In this document: in pieces, positions 1-9,234 of the stretch
Position numbering within the stretch: the stretch's first letter is position 1
Layout of the letters: each line of letters begins with the position of its first letter
Source: Archangium violaceum Cb vi76
Lineage (GTDB): Bacteria > Myxococcota > Myxococcia > Myxococcales > Myxococcaceae
Direction of reading: 5' to 3'
Length of the DNA stretch: 64,000 nucleotides
NCBI RefSeq assembly: GCF_000733295.1
Contig: NZ_JPMI01000003.1
Span: 80,212-144,211, forward strand
Made by a program: the position numbers and the translations under genes
The notes under the pieces: model-generated
What the model was told of the DNA's origin: nothing
Database searches by the model: none
The model's input: the letters and a program-made list of their open reading frames with translations, nothing else

Positions 1-261
1 CACCCACAGCTCGCGGCCGTTCACGCCGTCATCCGCGGTGAAGAAGAGCCCGTCCTCTCCGCGCACCAGTCCCTCCGGCTCCGAGCCCGGCGCGCCGGAC
101 CGGATGTCCCTCAGCAGGCGCGCCGTGTCCGTGCAGGGCTTCCAGGTGACGCTCGCCTCCCGCGTGGAGATTCCCTCGTCCGCGGGGGTCTCGTCCTCGA
201 GGGGAACGGCACAGCCCGTGGCGAGTGCCAGCAGGGCCGGAAAGGCTCTCCAATATCTCAT
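1..261 (-). CDS. N-terminal part of secreted ELWxxDGT-like lipoprotein
   Basis: This gene runs off the left edge; only its first 87 codons are present. The protein starts MRYWRAFPALLALATGCAVP, a short signal peptide with a lipobox ending at Cys17, so it is probably lipidated and exported. The last visible residues, FFTADDGVNGRELWV, match the start of an ELWxxDGT-type surface repeat (GRELW followed by a DGT motif), a beta-propeller-like repeat common in secreted proteins of myxobacteria. The ATG at 261 is the only start that gives an intact signal peptide. The next gene on the same strand, a Kelch lipoprotein, ends 204 bases upstream. Family assignment is tentative because most of the protein lies outside the window. 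Confidence 0.6.
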   Translation of the reverse strand, partial: MRYWRAFPALLALATGCAVPLEDETPADEGISTREASVTWKPCTDTARLLRDIRSGAPGSEPEGLVRGEDGLFFTADDGVNGRELWV

Positions 262-465
262 CGTGTGCAGCTCCTGAGTGCGGCTGGCGCCGCGTGGGGC
301 CGCAATCTGCTCACGAGAGCCGGGTTGCCCACCCGTGCACGGGTGCGATGGGCGGTCGTGCATCGACAGTCATGCAGTCGTGCGCGCGGTGGCGCGCACA
401 ACCGGACGCGAGCCACCGGGCGGGCGAGTGGGCGCCCTCCCGGTGGCCTGCCTCACTTCGTCCGC

Positions 466-1584
466 TCAGCGCGTGAAGCGTTCCACGGAGCGGGGGCCGC
501 TGCTGTTGCCGCCCACGAACAGCACCTCGCCCGTGTGGAGCAGGGTGGCCGTGGGGGACGTGCGGCCCTGCCTCATGTTCGTGGTGGGGGTCCACGCGTT
601 CGTCTCGGGGTCGTACACCGCCGCCTGGCCGATGGCGTCCGTCACCAGCACTTCACCCGAGTAGAGAATCGTCGCGGAGAAGAGGGGCGTCATGTCGTAC
701 GGGAAGGGCGGGCCGAGGGTCCACTGGTTGTTGAACGGGTCGTAGAGCTCCACCGTGTTGCCGCCGTCGATGCCGCCGACGATCAGCACTTTGCCCGAGT
801 AGAGCCGGATGGCGCCGTGGCCGTGGCGGGCCCGGGCCAGGTTGCCGGCGGGTGAGAAGGTGTTCGTGGCCGGGTCATAGAGGCTGACCTCGGAGGAGGC
901 GGTGCTGGTGCTCGACCACAGGTAGCCGCCGCTCACCAGCACCTGACCCGAGTAGAGCACCGTCAGGGTGGCGCGGCTGCGCGGGGTGAAGGCGCCCGAG
1001 ACGCCGCTCCACGTGTTCGTGGCCGGGTCGAACACTTCCGCCTGCGGCCCGGTCCAACGGGTGGGGGTGTTGCCACCCACGACCAGCACCTTGCCCGAGT
1101 CGAGCAACGTGGCGGTGTGGTTTCCACGAGGCGTGTTCATGGGGCTCGCGGAGCTCCAGGTGTCCGTGGCCGGGTCGTACAGCTCCGCGTTCAGGGTCCA
1201 GTCGCCCCAGGTTCCGGCATGGCCGCCCGTCACCAGCACCTGTCCCGAGGGGAGCTCCGTCGCGGTGTGGAGGGAATGGGCGTTGAGCGGAGACGCCGTG
1301 CGCCGCCACGCGTTCGTGTACGGGTTGTACACCTCAGCTCCGCTGCCATCGACGACGAGCACGTCACCCGGACCGTTGAGCAGGGTGGCGGTGTGGCCTC
1401 CGGAGTGCGCGAGCAGTGATGAGGCATTGCTCGTCCAGGTGCCCACCGGCGTGGTCAGCGCGGCCTCGTGGGCCTTCAGCGTGGCACCAGGCGCCTGTGG
1501 GGGCGGCGCTCCGGTTTCGGGTTGGCATCCACCGGCCATGGATGCGAGGCCCGCCAGCAACAACGACAAACGGGTCGTCTTCAT
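466..1584 (-). CDS. Kelch-repeat lipoprotein
   Basis: A 372-residue secreted lipoprotein. Residues 1-20 form a signal peptide with lipobox MAGGC, so it is probably anchored in a membrane through Cys20. The rest is about six Kelch-type repeats of 45-55 residues, each with a core like HTATLL.SGxVLVxGG followed by AExYDPxTNxW. Such repeats fold into a beta-propeller that usually binds sugars or proteins. No catalytic domain is visible. The ATG at 1584 follows a GGAGGG-like ribosome binding site. The same repeat type recurs at the C-terminus of the giant protein at 48457-52800, so this genome uses the motif more than once. The ligand cannot be predicted. Confidence 0.85.
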   Translation of the reverse strand: MKTTRLSLLLAGLASMAGGCQPETGAPPPQAPGATLKAHEAALTTPVGTWTSNASSLLAHSGGHTATLLNGPGDVLVVDGSGAEVYNPYTNAWRRTASPLNAHSLHTATELPSGQVLVTGGHAGTWGDWTLNAELYDPATDTWSSASPMNTPRGNHTATLLDSGKVLVVGGNTPTRWTGPQAEVFDPATNTWSGVSGAFTPRSRATLTVLYSGQVLVSGGYLWSSTSTASSEVSLYDPATNTFSPAGNLARARHGHGAIRLYSGKVLIVGGIDGGNTVELYDPFNNQWTLGPPFPYDMTPLFSATILYSGEVLVTDAIGQAAVYDPETNAWTPTTNMRQGRTSPTATLLHTGEVLFVGGNSSGPRSVERFTR

Positions 1585-1719
1585 TGTACCCCTCCCTATG
1601 GGTAGCGTGCGGTCTGGGGGTTGACCGCGATGTCAGTGTAGCGGGTGCCGGGGTGTGCTGCTCCGCGTCTGGCGGATTGCCCTGATTCCGAGGCAGGCGC
1701 CGGGATAGAAGGTGTTGCC

Positions 1720-2490
1720 ATGGATCTGGAATTGAAGGGCAGGGCGGCACTCGTCACGGGCAGCAGCAGGGGGATTGGCCGGGCCATCGTCACGGTGTTG
1801 GCTCGAGAGGGGGCGCGTGTGTGTTTGAGCGCGCGCGGCGCGGAGGGACTGGAGCAGGCGGCGGCGGAGCTGCGGGCGTCCGGTGCCGAGGTGGTCACCG
1901 TGGTGGGTGACGTGGCTACACCGGAGGGCGCGGCGGCGGCGGTGGAGGCGGCGGTGAAGGCCTTCGGGGCGCTGGACATCCTCGTCAACAACGTGGGCGG
2001 CAGTGGGGGCGCGGGAGCCTTCGACGTGGCCACCGCCGCGCAGTGGAAGGACGTGGTGGACCGCAACCTCATGGCGTCCGTGTGGTGCAGCCAGCACGCG
2101 GTGGAGGCGATGAAGGCCCGGGGCGGCGGCTGCATCGTGCACATCAACTCCATCTACGGCCGCGAGTACGGCACCAGCGCGCCCTACACGGCGGCCAAGG
2201 CGGGCCTGATGGCGCTCACCAAGGAGATGGCGTTGGATCTGGCGCGCCACCGCATCCGCGTGAACGGGGTGGCGCCGGGCTCCATCCTCTTTCCCGGGGG
2301 AAGCTGGGACCGGCGGCGGCAGGCGCTGCCGGAGAAGGTGGAGAAGATGGTGCGCGAGGAATTGCCCTGGGGCCGCTTCGGCACGCCCGAGGAGGTGGCG
2401 GACGTGGTCGTCTTCCTGTGCTCCGAGCGGGCGCGGTGGGTGACGGGGGCCACGGTGCCGGTGGATGGTGGACAGGGCCGTGCCTTCTGA
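1720..2490 (+). CDS. SDR-family NAD(P)-dependent oxidoreductase
   Basis: A 256-residue classical short-chain dehydrogenase/reductase of standard length. The cofactor motif TGSSRGIG is at residues 13-20, the NNVGG structural motif near residue 90, and the catalytic Ser...YTAAK (Tyr near 155, Lys near 159) follows INSIYGR. The C-terminal RWVTGATVPVDGG is typical of the FabG-like branch. An ATG 75 bases upstream is open in frame, but the extra residues do not look like SDR sequence, so the ATG at 1720 is preferred. The substrate is unknown; FabG-like 3-ketoacyl reductase or a sugar/steroid dehydrogenase are both possible. It stands alone, with no pathway neighbours. Confidence 0.9.
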   Translation: MDLELKGRAALVTGSSRGIGRAIVTVLAREGARVCLSARGAEGLEQAAAELRASGAEVVTVVGDVATPEGAAAAVEAAVKAFGALDILVNNVGGSGGAGAFDVATAAQWKDVVDRNLMASVWCSQHAVEAMKARGGGCIVHINSIYGREYGTSAPYTAAKAGLMALTKEMALDLARHRIRVNGVAPGSILFPGGSWDRRRQALPEKVEKMVREELPWGRFGTPEEVADVVVFLCSERARWVTGATVPVDGGQGRAF

Positions 2491-2524
2491 CTCGGGCGGG
2501 GCGCCGCTCGTGTAGAGTGCGCGC

Positions 2525-3055
2525 GTGCTGAGGCTCTACAAGAAGGAAGGCGACACGCTCCGCTACTGGGAGGCCTGGGTGAACGGGGACACGCTCACCG
2601 TTCACCAGGGAGTCGTGGGTGAGATGGGGGAGCAGCGGGACACCCCCGTTCCGGCGGACGAGGACCCGGACATGGTCATCGCCCAGGCCGCCGAGCCGCT
2701 CGTGGACCAGGGGTATGACGAGCCGGATCCAGAGGCCATGACGCCGCTCGTCATCCAGTACGCGCTGCAAGGAAAGGGCTCGGGGCAGGACTTCCAGAAG
2801 CGCCACTCGGTGGAGGAGGTGCTCACGGATGCGCTGGGCTGGACGGGCAACGGCGAGGTGGAGGGCGGCGAGACGCAGCCCGGGCGCATGAATGTCTTCT
2901 GCCGGGTGATGGATCCGGACATCGCCGTGCGCACCTTCCTCGAGGTGCTCGACGACGAGGAGTTGCTGGAGGGGGCGATCATCGCCCTGGTGCCCGAGGA
3001 TGGGGTGTCCCGGGTGCTCTGGCCCGAGGCGAACACGGGCCCCTTCCGCGTCTGA
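2525..3055 (+). CDS. Hypothetical protein with possible WGR-like N-terminus
   Basis: A 176-residue soluble protein starting at GTG 2525. Residues 1-60 (RLYKKEG...YWEAW...GVVGEMG) resemble a WGR domain, a small beta-rich fold found in PARPs and some bacterial proteins: an aromatic strand, then a GxxG turn, then a basic/aspartate stretch. The remainder is acidic, with no signal peptide or membrane segment, and I do not recognise it. A TAGAGT hexamer at 2514-2519 lies only 5 bases before the start, with no Shine-Dalgarno sequence between, which suggests a very short leader or a leaderless transcript. The next gene starts 55 bases downstream. The WGR match is by eye and weak. Confidence 0.6.
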   Translation: MLRLYKKEGDTLRYWEAWVNGDTLTVHQGVVGEMGEQRDTPVPADEDPDMVIAQAAEPLVDQGYDEPDPEAMTPLVIQYALQGKGSGQDFQKRHSVEEVLTDALGWTGNGEVEGGETQPGRMNVFCRVMDPDIAVRTFLEVLDDEELLEGAIIALVPEDGVSRVLWPEANTGPFRV

Positions 3056-3110
3056 ATCGGACGGGGGGGTGGATGGATCGCCGGGGCTTGGACGGGGCAG
3101 ACTGCCGTTC

Positions 3111-3794
3111 GTGACCTCGCGTCTCCCCTTCGTCCTGTTCCTGCTCACCCCGGCCGTGGCGCTGGCTGGGATGCCGAGCTACCTGCTGTCGGAAATCGCC
3201 TCGCAGCGCTTCGAGGCCATCTCCTTCTTCCTGGCGCTCTTCCTGCTGGTGACGCTCGCGGTGCGGGCCCTGTGGAACCGGCTGGGGCGCGACGTGCCCC
3301 GGCTGCCGAAGCTCGGTTTCGGCTCGGCGCTGGCGCTGGTGTTCCTGTGGGGGTTGGGCTTCCAACTCGTGCTGTCGATGATCGCCGGCGGGCGCGAGCT
3401 GATGACGCCGGGAGCCTGGGAGAAGAAGGGCGTCACCTATCGGCTCAAGGAATCGGAGCTGCCCTCGGAGAAGGAGCTGGTGCTCCAGGCGCGGCGGCAG
3501 CGATTGGAGGAGCTGCGCGTGGCGCTGTGGGCCTACGCGGCCGGGCACGGGAGGGCGTTTCCCCCGAGTGACTTCGTCCCGGAGATTCCCGAAGAGCGCT
3601 GGAAGGTGTTGGGCGGCTCGGGTCTGCACTTCGTCTACGTGAGCGGGCTCGAGGCGGACGCGCCCGCGACGCCGTTGGCCTACGAGCCGGGCCTCTTCGG
3701 CCCCGAGCGGTGGGTGCTCTTCACGGATGGAGACATCCGCCAGATGCCCATCGCGTCCATCCACGAGGCGCTCGCGGCGGGAGGCACCCCGTGA
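3111..3794 (+). CDS. Predicted membrane protein, first gene of a pair
   Basis: A 227-residue protein of unknown function. The reading frame is open further upstream, but hydrophobic sequence begins at the GTG at 3111 (TSRLPFVLFLLTPAVALAG), so that start is chosen. Three hydrophobic stretches lie at about residues 4-20, 33-52 and 70-90, followed by a soluble domain of about 135 residues with RQRLEELRVALWAYAAGHGRAFPPSD. That stretch resembles the helical region and pilot sequence of type II secretion/pilin-like proteins, but the match is only suggestive. Its stop overlaps the next start as GTGA, so the two genes should be translationally coupled. Confidence 0.7.
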   Translation: MTSRLPFVLFLLTPAVALAGMPSYLLSEIASQRFEAISFFLALFLLVTLAVRALWNRLGRDVPRLPKLGFGSALALVFLWGLGFQLVLSMIAGGRELMTPGAWEKKGVTYRLKESELPSEKELVLQARRQRLEELRVALWAYAAGHGRAFPPSDFVPEIPEERWKVLGGSGLHFVYVSGLEADAPATPLAYEPGLFGPERWVLFTDGDIRQMPIASIHEALAAGGTP

Positions 3795-4525
3795 AGGTGA
3801 CGAAGATCTCCGGATGGGTGCTCGGCGTGGTGGTCCTGATGATGTTGTTCACCTGCTCGGGCCAGGTGTGGCTGATGCAGGTGCCCTGGTTGCTGGTGGT
3901 GGGGTGGGTGGACTTCCTGCTGGGGGTGGTGCCGGGGGTGACGTGGCGGTGGGACGCCATCGCCGAGACGGTGGCGGTGGTGGCGGTGCTGGGCGTGGGC
4001 TCGCACCTGTTCCTGCGCCGGCTGTGGCGGCAGCTGCGCCCCGAGGACACGCGAGCGTGGCCCGTGCGCTGGAGTGTGTCGCTGGTGGCGCTCCTCGTGT
4101 TGCTCTTCAGCGCGACGATGGCCACGGTGGGGATCGGCCACCACGTGGGTTGGCTGGCGTCGGGCCGGGCGCCGCTGACGGAGAGCTCGTGGCGCTTCAA
4201 TCCCAGGCACATGGAGTGGGACAACGAGGGGCTGTGCCAGGATGCGATGGACCTGTCCAGGTCTGGTGTGCCCGATGCGCGGATCGCCCAGGTGCTGCTG
4301 AGGGGAGACGGGGTGACGCGCATGAAGGCCGAGCGGCTGCACGTGGTGCCCTGGCGGGGGGCCGGTGGTGAGGCGGGCTTCCTCGTCTTCCCGCGCGATC
4401 CCATCTCGCGCGAGCGCGCGGGCGGCGTGCACTGTGGAGGCGGCGTGGAGCAGGAGTCCTTCCAGGCAGCGGAGTTGCCGAAGCTGCTCGCGGGGCCTCG
4501 GGTGGCCGCGGATACGGCGCCGTGA
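3791..4525 (+). CDS. Predicted membrane protein, second gene of a pair
   Basis: A 244-residue protein of unknown function, starting at the GTG at 3791 that overlaps the upstream stop. Hydrophobic segments at roughly residues 8-25, 28-50, 56-75 and 95-115 suggest four membrane helices. The C-terminal half is soluble, ends at 4525 and contains only two cysteines. I recognise no domain. The coupled arrangement with 3111-3794 suggests the two products act together at the inner membrane. The next gene, a SitI-type immunity gene, is convergent, with its stop 24 bases away. Confidence 0.65.
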   Translation: MKVTKISGWVLGVVVLMMLFTCSGQVWLMQVPWLLVVGWVDFLLGVVPGVTWRWDAIAETVAVVAVLGVGSHLFLRRLWRQLRPEDTRAWPVRWSVSLVALLVLLFSATMATVGIGHHVGWLASGRAPLTESSWRFNPRHMEWDNEGLCQDAMDLSRSGVPDARIAQVLLRGDGVTRMKAERLHVVPWRGAGGEAGFLVFPRDPISRERAGGVHCGGGVEQESFQAAELPKLLAGPRVAADTAP

Positions 4526-4549
4526 GGCGTTGGCCGGCTTCGGCGAGCT

Positions 4550-5293
4550 TTACTTCACCGAGGCGCGCTTCTTGGGGCGGGAGACGGGCACGGGCTTGAA
4601 GACGACGCCATCCAATTCGAGACGCTTGCAGGCCTTGGCGAAGCGCTCGGTACAGACGATGACGGTGGAGAAGTCCTCCAGGCGGAACACGTCCAGGTGA
4701 CTGGGGAGCGTGGCCGCGTCCAGCAGGAGGTCCTCGGGCAGGGAGAGCGCAACGTGGCCACAGCGTGGGCAGGGAGGGGCGCGATCAGGGGGAAGGCAGT
4801 CCGCGTGCGCGCGGCCCACGGGGAGAAGTTCCAGTTCGAAGAGCTCGGGTGCGTTGCGCTGGCGGAACCGCAGTTGTGTGGGGCAGCCCTTGAGCCCTTG
4901 CAGTCCTTCAGCCAGGAGCTTTTCGAGGGCTTCGCGCTGGGCCAGCAGCCACCAGGGGTAGGACGTCACGAGTTGACCAAATCGGCCGAAGGCCGTGCCC
5001 ACGATGGGGCCAAGATTCGTGCCCGGTTCCAGCAGGGCGCCCGGGGGCAGAAGCGGACGTACCAGCTCACACAGCCGCTCGTACTCTTCGATGGGTTCGG
5101 CCCGAGGTTCCACGAAATCAGCGAGCGAGGCCACCTCGGACAAGTCCACGGATGGATAGGCTCTTGAGTTGTCACCCCATGTGACCCCGCAGGCAGCGCA
5201 GGTGTCGACCCCCGGAAGCCCCCACTTGTGGGAGCCGGTAATGGCTCCCGTGTAAACAGGGGCTCTGTCTTCTTTGACAGTGAAGAATTTCAT
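4550..5293 (-). CDS. sitI6: SitI6-family double-CXXCG immunity protein, copy 1
   Basis: A 247-residue soluble protein of the myxobacterial double-CXXCG family, named for two zinc-ribbon-like knuckles, here CAACG near residue 35 and CPRCG near residue 177. The core contains PRAEPIEEYERLCELVRPLLPPGALLEPG, read here as shorter overlapping pieces shared with three paralogues at 19-23 kb. In this family the protein protects its carrier from the SitA lipoprotein toxin encoded just upstream. The ATG at 5293 is chosen because MKFFTVKEDRAPVYTG aligns with the starts of the paralogues. The toxin gene ends 22 bases upstream, an operon-like spacing. The C-terminus is lysine/arginine rich (RPKKRASVK), unlike the other three copies. 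Confidence 0.88.
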   Translation of the reverse strand: MKFFTVKEDRAPVYTGAITGSHKWGLPGVDTCAACGVTWGDNSRAYPSVDLSEVASLADFVEPRAEPIEEYERLCELVRPLLPPGALLEPGTNLGPIVGTAFGRFGQLVTSYPWWLLAQREALEKLLAEGLQGLKGCPTQLRFRQRNAPELFELELLPVGRAHADCLPPDRAPPCPRCGHVALSLPEDLLLDAATLPSHLDVFRLEDFSTVIVCTERFAKACKRLELDGVVFKPVPVSRPKKRASVK

Positions 5294-5315
5294 CGGTGTT
5301 TCCTCGTTGCCCAGC

Positions 5316-6002
5316 TCAGTCACAATAGTAGGGCACGAGCGGACGCTCATGGACTCCAAATCGTGACATCAGCTCGAACGCGAACTGCCAGATTCGCTCC
5401 GGAGATGTAACGGAGTTCTCGTACTGGAACTGCCGCCAGGCCTCGTTCCACTGACCGCCTTTGGAACCCCCGCTATGCAGCCACCGGTGAAAGCTCTTGG
5501 GAAGGCGAAGCGTGAAGGCATGAATGTCGATCTTGTTGCGCTTGAACCATCTGGCCAGCTCCTGCGGGAAGATGTGGTGCTTTTCCATGGGCTCCCGTGC
5601 GGTGATGCACGGAGGGCGGAGTGCCAGGGCCGCGTACCGGCCGCGGATGTTCCAGTTGTGCCAGGGAATCTCGAAGACAGGTTCCGTGCCCAGGGGGGCG
5701 ACCAGGGGACGTCCCCACCAGCGGCTGGGGTTGGGGGCCGGAAGCGGAAGGCGAGCGCCGTTCGCCCACGCCAGGAGCACCGGAGGAGCATCCGCTTCCA
5801 CCACGTCCTGGCACCGCCACAGGGCACAGCGCTCCTCGTCGCACAGCGGCACCATGCAGCTCGGGTCCGCTCGGGCCTCCTCCCAGGAGGCCACCGCGTC
5901 CAACGGCTCTTCTTCCTCGCGCACGGCGGAGGTCGAGGTGGCACAGGCACTCAACCCTACACAGAGCAGTGCGATCCAGGTCTTGAGGGGCGGGAAGCTC
6001 AT
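5316..6002 (-). CDS. sitA6: SitA6-family polymorphic toxin lipoprotein, copy 1
   Basis: A 228-residue lipoprotein. The signal peptide ends in lipobox LSAC (Cys21) followed by Ala, so outer-membrane sorting is likely. A conserved middle region carries WEEARADPSC, LWRCQD, RWWGRPL and FEIPWHNWNIRG. The C-terminal 85 residues begin with KHHIFPQ and contain further His residues (DIHAFTLRLP, HRWLHSG, GGQWNEAW), an arrangement like an HNH/AHH nuclease. In myxobacteria such SitA proteins are transferred to kin by TraA/TraB outer-membrane exchange and poison cells lacking the matching SitI. The ATG at 6002 is required for the signal peptide. This copy is the most divergent of four in the window and sits 12.5 kb from the others, in the opposite orientation. 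Confidence 0.88.
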   Translation of the reverse strand: MSFPPLKTWIALLCVGLSACATSTSAVREEEEPLDAVASWEEARADPSCMVPLCDEERCALWRCQDVVEADAPPVLLAWANGARLPLPAPNPSRWWGRPLVAPLGTEPVFEIPWHNWNIRGRYAALALRPPCITAREPMEKHHIFPQELARWFKRNKIDIHAFTLRLPKSFHRWLHSGGSKGGQWNEAWRQFQYENSVTSPERIWQFAFELMSRFGVHERPLVPYYCD

Positions 6003-6220
6003 CCGCCCACTGTACTGGCGGATGAGCGCCAGCCCTTCACTTCTCGCCGTCGAACACCCGGGAGCGAGCAGGCGAGCCAGGGCCGCTCGGCCGTCCTGTC
6101 TTCGCTCGGGGACTCGTGGGCTCCGGCGGGCGCCCCCGGGTGACACCGCTGCCGTGTCACCCGCCTGGTGCACAGGTTGACGAAAGCACCCACGTGGAGA
6201 AGAAGGGAGGAAGGTGAGCC

Positions 6221-7654
6221 ATGGCCGCCGCACCCATCTCGGACGCACTCGTCTTCTTCGGGGCCACGGGGGACCTCGCGTACAAGCAGATATTCCCCGC
6301 GCTGCAATCCCTGGTGCTCCGCGAGCAACTGACGTGTCCCATCATCGGCGTGGCCAAGGCGGGCTGGGGGCTGGAGCAGTTGCGCGAGCGGGCGCGCGCC
6401 AGCCTCCGGGAGCATGGCATGTTCGACGAGGGGAACTTCCAACGCTTGTGCCAGTTGCTGCGCTACGTGGACGGGGACTACCGCGACCCGCGGACGTTCA
6501 CCCGGGTGCGTGAGGCACTCGGGAACGCATCGCGTCCGCTGCACTACCTGGCCATTCCACCGAGCCTCTTCGCCACGGTGGTGGAGGGGCTGGCCCAGGC
6601 GAGCTGCCTGAAGCAGGCGCGGGTGGTGGTGGAGAAACCCTTCGGGAGGGACCTGGCCTCCGCGCGCGCCCTCAACGAGACGCTGCACCGCTTCCTGCCC
6701 GAGTCCGCCGTCTTCCGCATCGACCACTTCCTGGGGAAGGAGCCGGTGCAGAACCTGCTCTTCTTCCGCTTCGCCAATGTCTTCCTCGAGCCCATCTGGA
6801 ACCGGCAGCACGTGCGCAGCGTGCAGGTGACGCTGGCCGAGCGCTTCGGTGTGCAGGGGAGGGGCGCCTTCTATGAGGAGGTGGGCGCCATCCGCGACGT
6901 GTTGCAGAACCACCTGTTGCAGGTGATCGGGCTGCTGACCATGGAGGCGCCCTTCTGCTCGGACCCCGAGAACCTTCGCGACGAGAAGGCCCGTGTCTTC
7001 AAGGCCATGCGCTCGTTGGATCCATCCAGCGTGGTGCGGGGCCAGTTCCGCGGCTACCGGAGCGAGCGGGGCGTGTCTCCCTCCTCGCGGGTGGAGACGT
7101 TCGCCGCGGTGCGGCTGTTCATCGACTCCTGGCGGTGGGCGGATGTGCCCTTCTACATCCGCGCGGGCAAGTGCCTGCCCGCCACCGCCACCGAGGTCTT
7201 CGTGGAGCTCAACCACCCGCCGCGCCCCATCTTCGAGGAGCCCACCCTGGCCTCCCCCAACTCGGTGCGCTTCCGGCTCGGTCCCGACGTGCTCATCTCC
7301 CTCGGTGCTCGCGCCAAGCGGCCTGGAGGGGCCATGCGCGGCGAGGATGTGGACCTGGTGGCCATCCAGCACCGGGGCGGGACGATGAAGCCCTACGAGC
7401 GGTTGCTCGGCGATGCCATGCGCGGAGACGTCTCGCTCTTCGCGCGCCAGGAGACGGTGGAGGAGGCCTGGCGGGTGGTGGACCCCATCGTGGGAGGTGC
7501 CACTCCGCTCCACGAGTACGAGCCCGGCACCTGGGGCCCGCACGAGGCCGACGCGCTCATCGCTCCCCATGGCCGCTGGCGCTCCGTACCGGGCGCGGCG
7601 GAGCACTCCGAGGCGGCCCACCACGAGGAACCAGCCCCGGCGGCCATTCATTAG
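6221..7654 (+). CDS. zwf: Glucose-6-phosphate 1-dehydrogenase
   Basis: A 477-residue enzyme that oxidises glucose 6-phosphate to 6-phosphogluconolactone with reduction of NAD(P)+, the entry step of the oxidative pentose phosphate pathway. The nucleotide-binding motif GATGDL is at residues 14-19, followed by the lysine of YKQIFP. The active-site signature RIDHFLGKE is near residues 166-174. VEKPFGRDL and the C-terminal region are as expected, and the length is normal. The ATG at 6221 follows a good GGAGGAAGG ribosome binding site. No pgl, gnd, edd or tal gene is adjacent, so it is not in a pathway operon. An HdeD-like gene follows after 100 bases. Confidence 0.95.
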   Translation: MAAAPISDALVFFGATGDLAYKQIFPALQSLVLREQLTCPIIGVAKAGWGLEQLRERARASLREHGMFDEGNFQRLCQLLRYVDGDYRDPRTFTRVREALGNASRPLHYLAIPPSLFATVVEGLAQASCLKQARVVVEKPFGRDLASARALNETLHRFLPESAVFRIDHFLGKEPVQNLLFFRFANVFLEPIWNRQHVRSVQVTLAERFGVQGRGAFYEEVGAIRDVLQNHLLQVIGLLTMEAPFCSDPENLRDEKARVFKAMRSLDPSSVVRGQFRGYRSERGVSPSSRVETFAAVRLFIDSWRWADVPFYIRAGKCLPATATEVFVELNHPPRPIFEEPTLASPNSVRFRLGPDVLISLGARAKRPGGAMRGEDVDLVAIQHRGGTMKPYERLLGDAMRGDVSLFARQETVEEAWRVVDPIVGGATPLHEYEPGTWGPHEADALIAPHGRWRSVPGAAEHSEAAHHEEPAPAAIH

Positions 7655-7754
7655 CACCGGCGCCAGGAGGGGAGGGGAGCACGAGAGGCTTGCCGGTACC
7701 GGGGAGCACTCCCAGGTTCGTGGTGATGCAACCCGGTTTCCCGAGAGGCTCGTC

Positions 7755-8336
7755 ATGCCCATCACCGACTCCAACCGCACCTCCACCCAGAATCCCCGCA
7801 CCACGGCGGGCCTGTGGGGCGGTCCCTTCGTGGTGGGGCTGCTCCTGACACTGCTCGGCGTCGTGGCGTTGGGCGCGGTCGTGCTCACCAGCCTCTTCTC
7901 GGTCATCTTCTACGGCGCCATGCTGGCGGTGGCGGGCGCCTTCGAGATCGGCCACGCCTTCCGCATCCGCAAGACGGGGCCCTTCTGGATGTTCCTGCTG
8001 GGAGGCATCCTGTCGCTCGTGGTGGGCGCCATGCTGATGGCCCGGCCGGGCATCGGGCTGGTGGCGTTGACGCTGCTGATGGCCGGGTACTTCTTCGCGA
8101 GCGGCCTCTTCCGGGGCATCACCTCCCTCTCGGACCGTTACGAGGGGTGGGGATGGGACCTGGCCTATGGCCTGGTGTCCGTGGCGCTGGGCGTCATCAT
8201 CTTCGCCCAGCTGCCCACCTCCTCGTTGTGGGCGTTGGGCATCGTGGTGGGCGTGGAGATCCTCTCCCGGGGCATCGCCCTCATGGCGGGCGCGCTCGCG
8301 GTGCGTGGGGTGTTGCACCGGCGCATCCCCGCGTGA
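7755..8336 (+). CDS. HdeD/DUF308-family membrane protein
   Basis: A 193-residue inner-membrane protein with about six transmembrane helices arranged as repeated pairs. Signature segments are FVVGLLLTLLGVVALG, FYGAMLAVAGAFEIGHAFR, MFLLGGILSLVVGAMLMARP and LTLLMAGYFFASGLFRGI. This matches the HdeD (DUF308) family, linked in enterics to acid resistance; its role in myxobacteria is not established. The ATG at 7755 is chosen because the hydrophobic part begins about 28 residues later, while the upstream open frame overlaps zwf. It lies 100 bases after zwf in the same direction and could be cotranscribed. Confidence 0.85.
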   Translation: MPITDSNRTSTQNPRTTAGLWGGPFVVGLLLTLLGVVALGAVVLTSLFSVIFYGAMLAVAGAFEIGHAFRIRKTGPFWMFLLGGILSLVVGAMLMARPGIGLVALTLLMAGYFFASGLFRGITSLSDRYEGWGWDLAYGLVSVALGVIIFAQLPTSSLWALGIVVGVEILSRGIALMAGALAVRGVLHRRIPA

Positions 8337-8378
8337 GCGGAGGGACTCACGAGCGGGCGCCCTTCCGGGCGTCTGTCC

Positions 8379-9197
8379 ATGAGCGGCACCTCGGGCTACT
8401 TCGACGAAGACGCGGGGCACGCCCGACATTACGCTCTCCTCATGCTCGGTGACGCCTTCCTGCTGCTGCATACGGATCTGCCTCGCGAGGGACCTGGGAG
8501 CGATGAGTGCACCCGCGAGGCGCTCCGCCGTTTGCGACCGCTTCTTCCTCCAACTCCCCGGGTGCTCGACCTGGGGTGTGGCCCCGGCAGGCAGACGCTC
8601 GTGCTGGCGAAGGAACTCGGCACGTCCATTACCGCCGTGGACTCGCACGAGCCCTTCCTGAAGCGGTTGGAGGCCGAGGCGGCGGCCCAGCGACTCGGCG
8701 GCCTGGTGCGCACGCGGCGCGCGGACTTCGCGGCGCTCGAGGACGCCCCGGGCAGCGTGGACCTCATCTGGTCCGAGGGCGCCATCTACATCCTGGGCTG
8801 GGGCGCGGGGTTGCGGCGGTGGCGCCCGGTGCTTCGCGAAGGAGGCCTGCTGGCCGCCAGCGAGGCGACGTGGCTCACCGACTCGCCTCCCTCCGAGGCC
8901 GCCGACTTCTGGCGCGAGGCCTACCCGCGCATGGGCACCATCGCCTCCAACAGCGCCACGGCGCGCGAGGCCGGCTTCGAGGTGCTGGACACCTTCGTGC
9001 TGCCGGCTCCGGCGTGGTGGGACGAGTACTACCATCCGTTGGAGGCACGCATGGCCGCCCTGCGCGAGCGCGCCCGCGGCGACGCGGACCTCTCCACCGC
9101 CATCGCCGAGACGGAGCGGGAGATAGAGCTCTACACCCGCTACGGCGCCTCCTACGGCTACGTCTTCTACCTGCTCCGGGCCCAGGGCGGGCGTTGA
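8379..9197 (+). CDS. Class I SAM-dependent methyltransferase
   Basis: A 272-residue soluble methyltransferase. Motif I, VLDLGCGPGRQT, is at about residues 62-73. An acidic residue ends the next strand (TAVDSHEPFL), DFAALED sits at the third motif, and LIWSEGAIYILGW forms the fourth strand. These are the S-adenosylmethionine-binding features of a Rossmann-type methyltransferase of the methyltransf_25/11 type. The N-terminal 55 residues (SGYFDEDAGHARHYALLMLGD) are probably a substrate lid. The acceptor cannot be predicted; small metabolites or quinone-like molecules are typical. It lies 42 bases after the HdeD-like gene on the same strand. Confidence 0.88.
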   Translation: MSGTSGYFDEDAGHARHYALLMLGDAFLLLHTDLPREGPGSDECTREALRRLRPLLPPTPRVLDLGCGPGRQTLVLAKELGTSITAVDSHEPFLKRLEAEAAAQRLGGLVRTRRADFAALEDAPGSVDLIWSEGAIYILGWGAGLRRWRPVLREGGLLAASEATWLTDSPPSEAADFWREAYPRMGTIASNSATAREAGFEVLDTFVLPAPAWWDEYYHPLEARMAALRERARGDADLSTAIAETEREIELYTRYGASYGYVFYLLRAQGGR

Positions 9198-9234
9198 GGC
9201 GCGCCGGGCCCCGTGCCGTGGAAGCCCACGTGCT

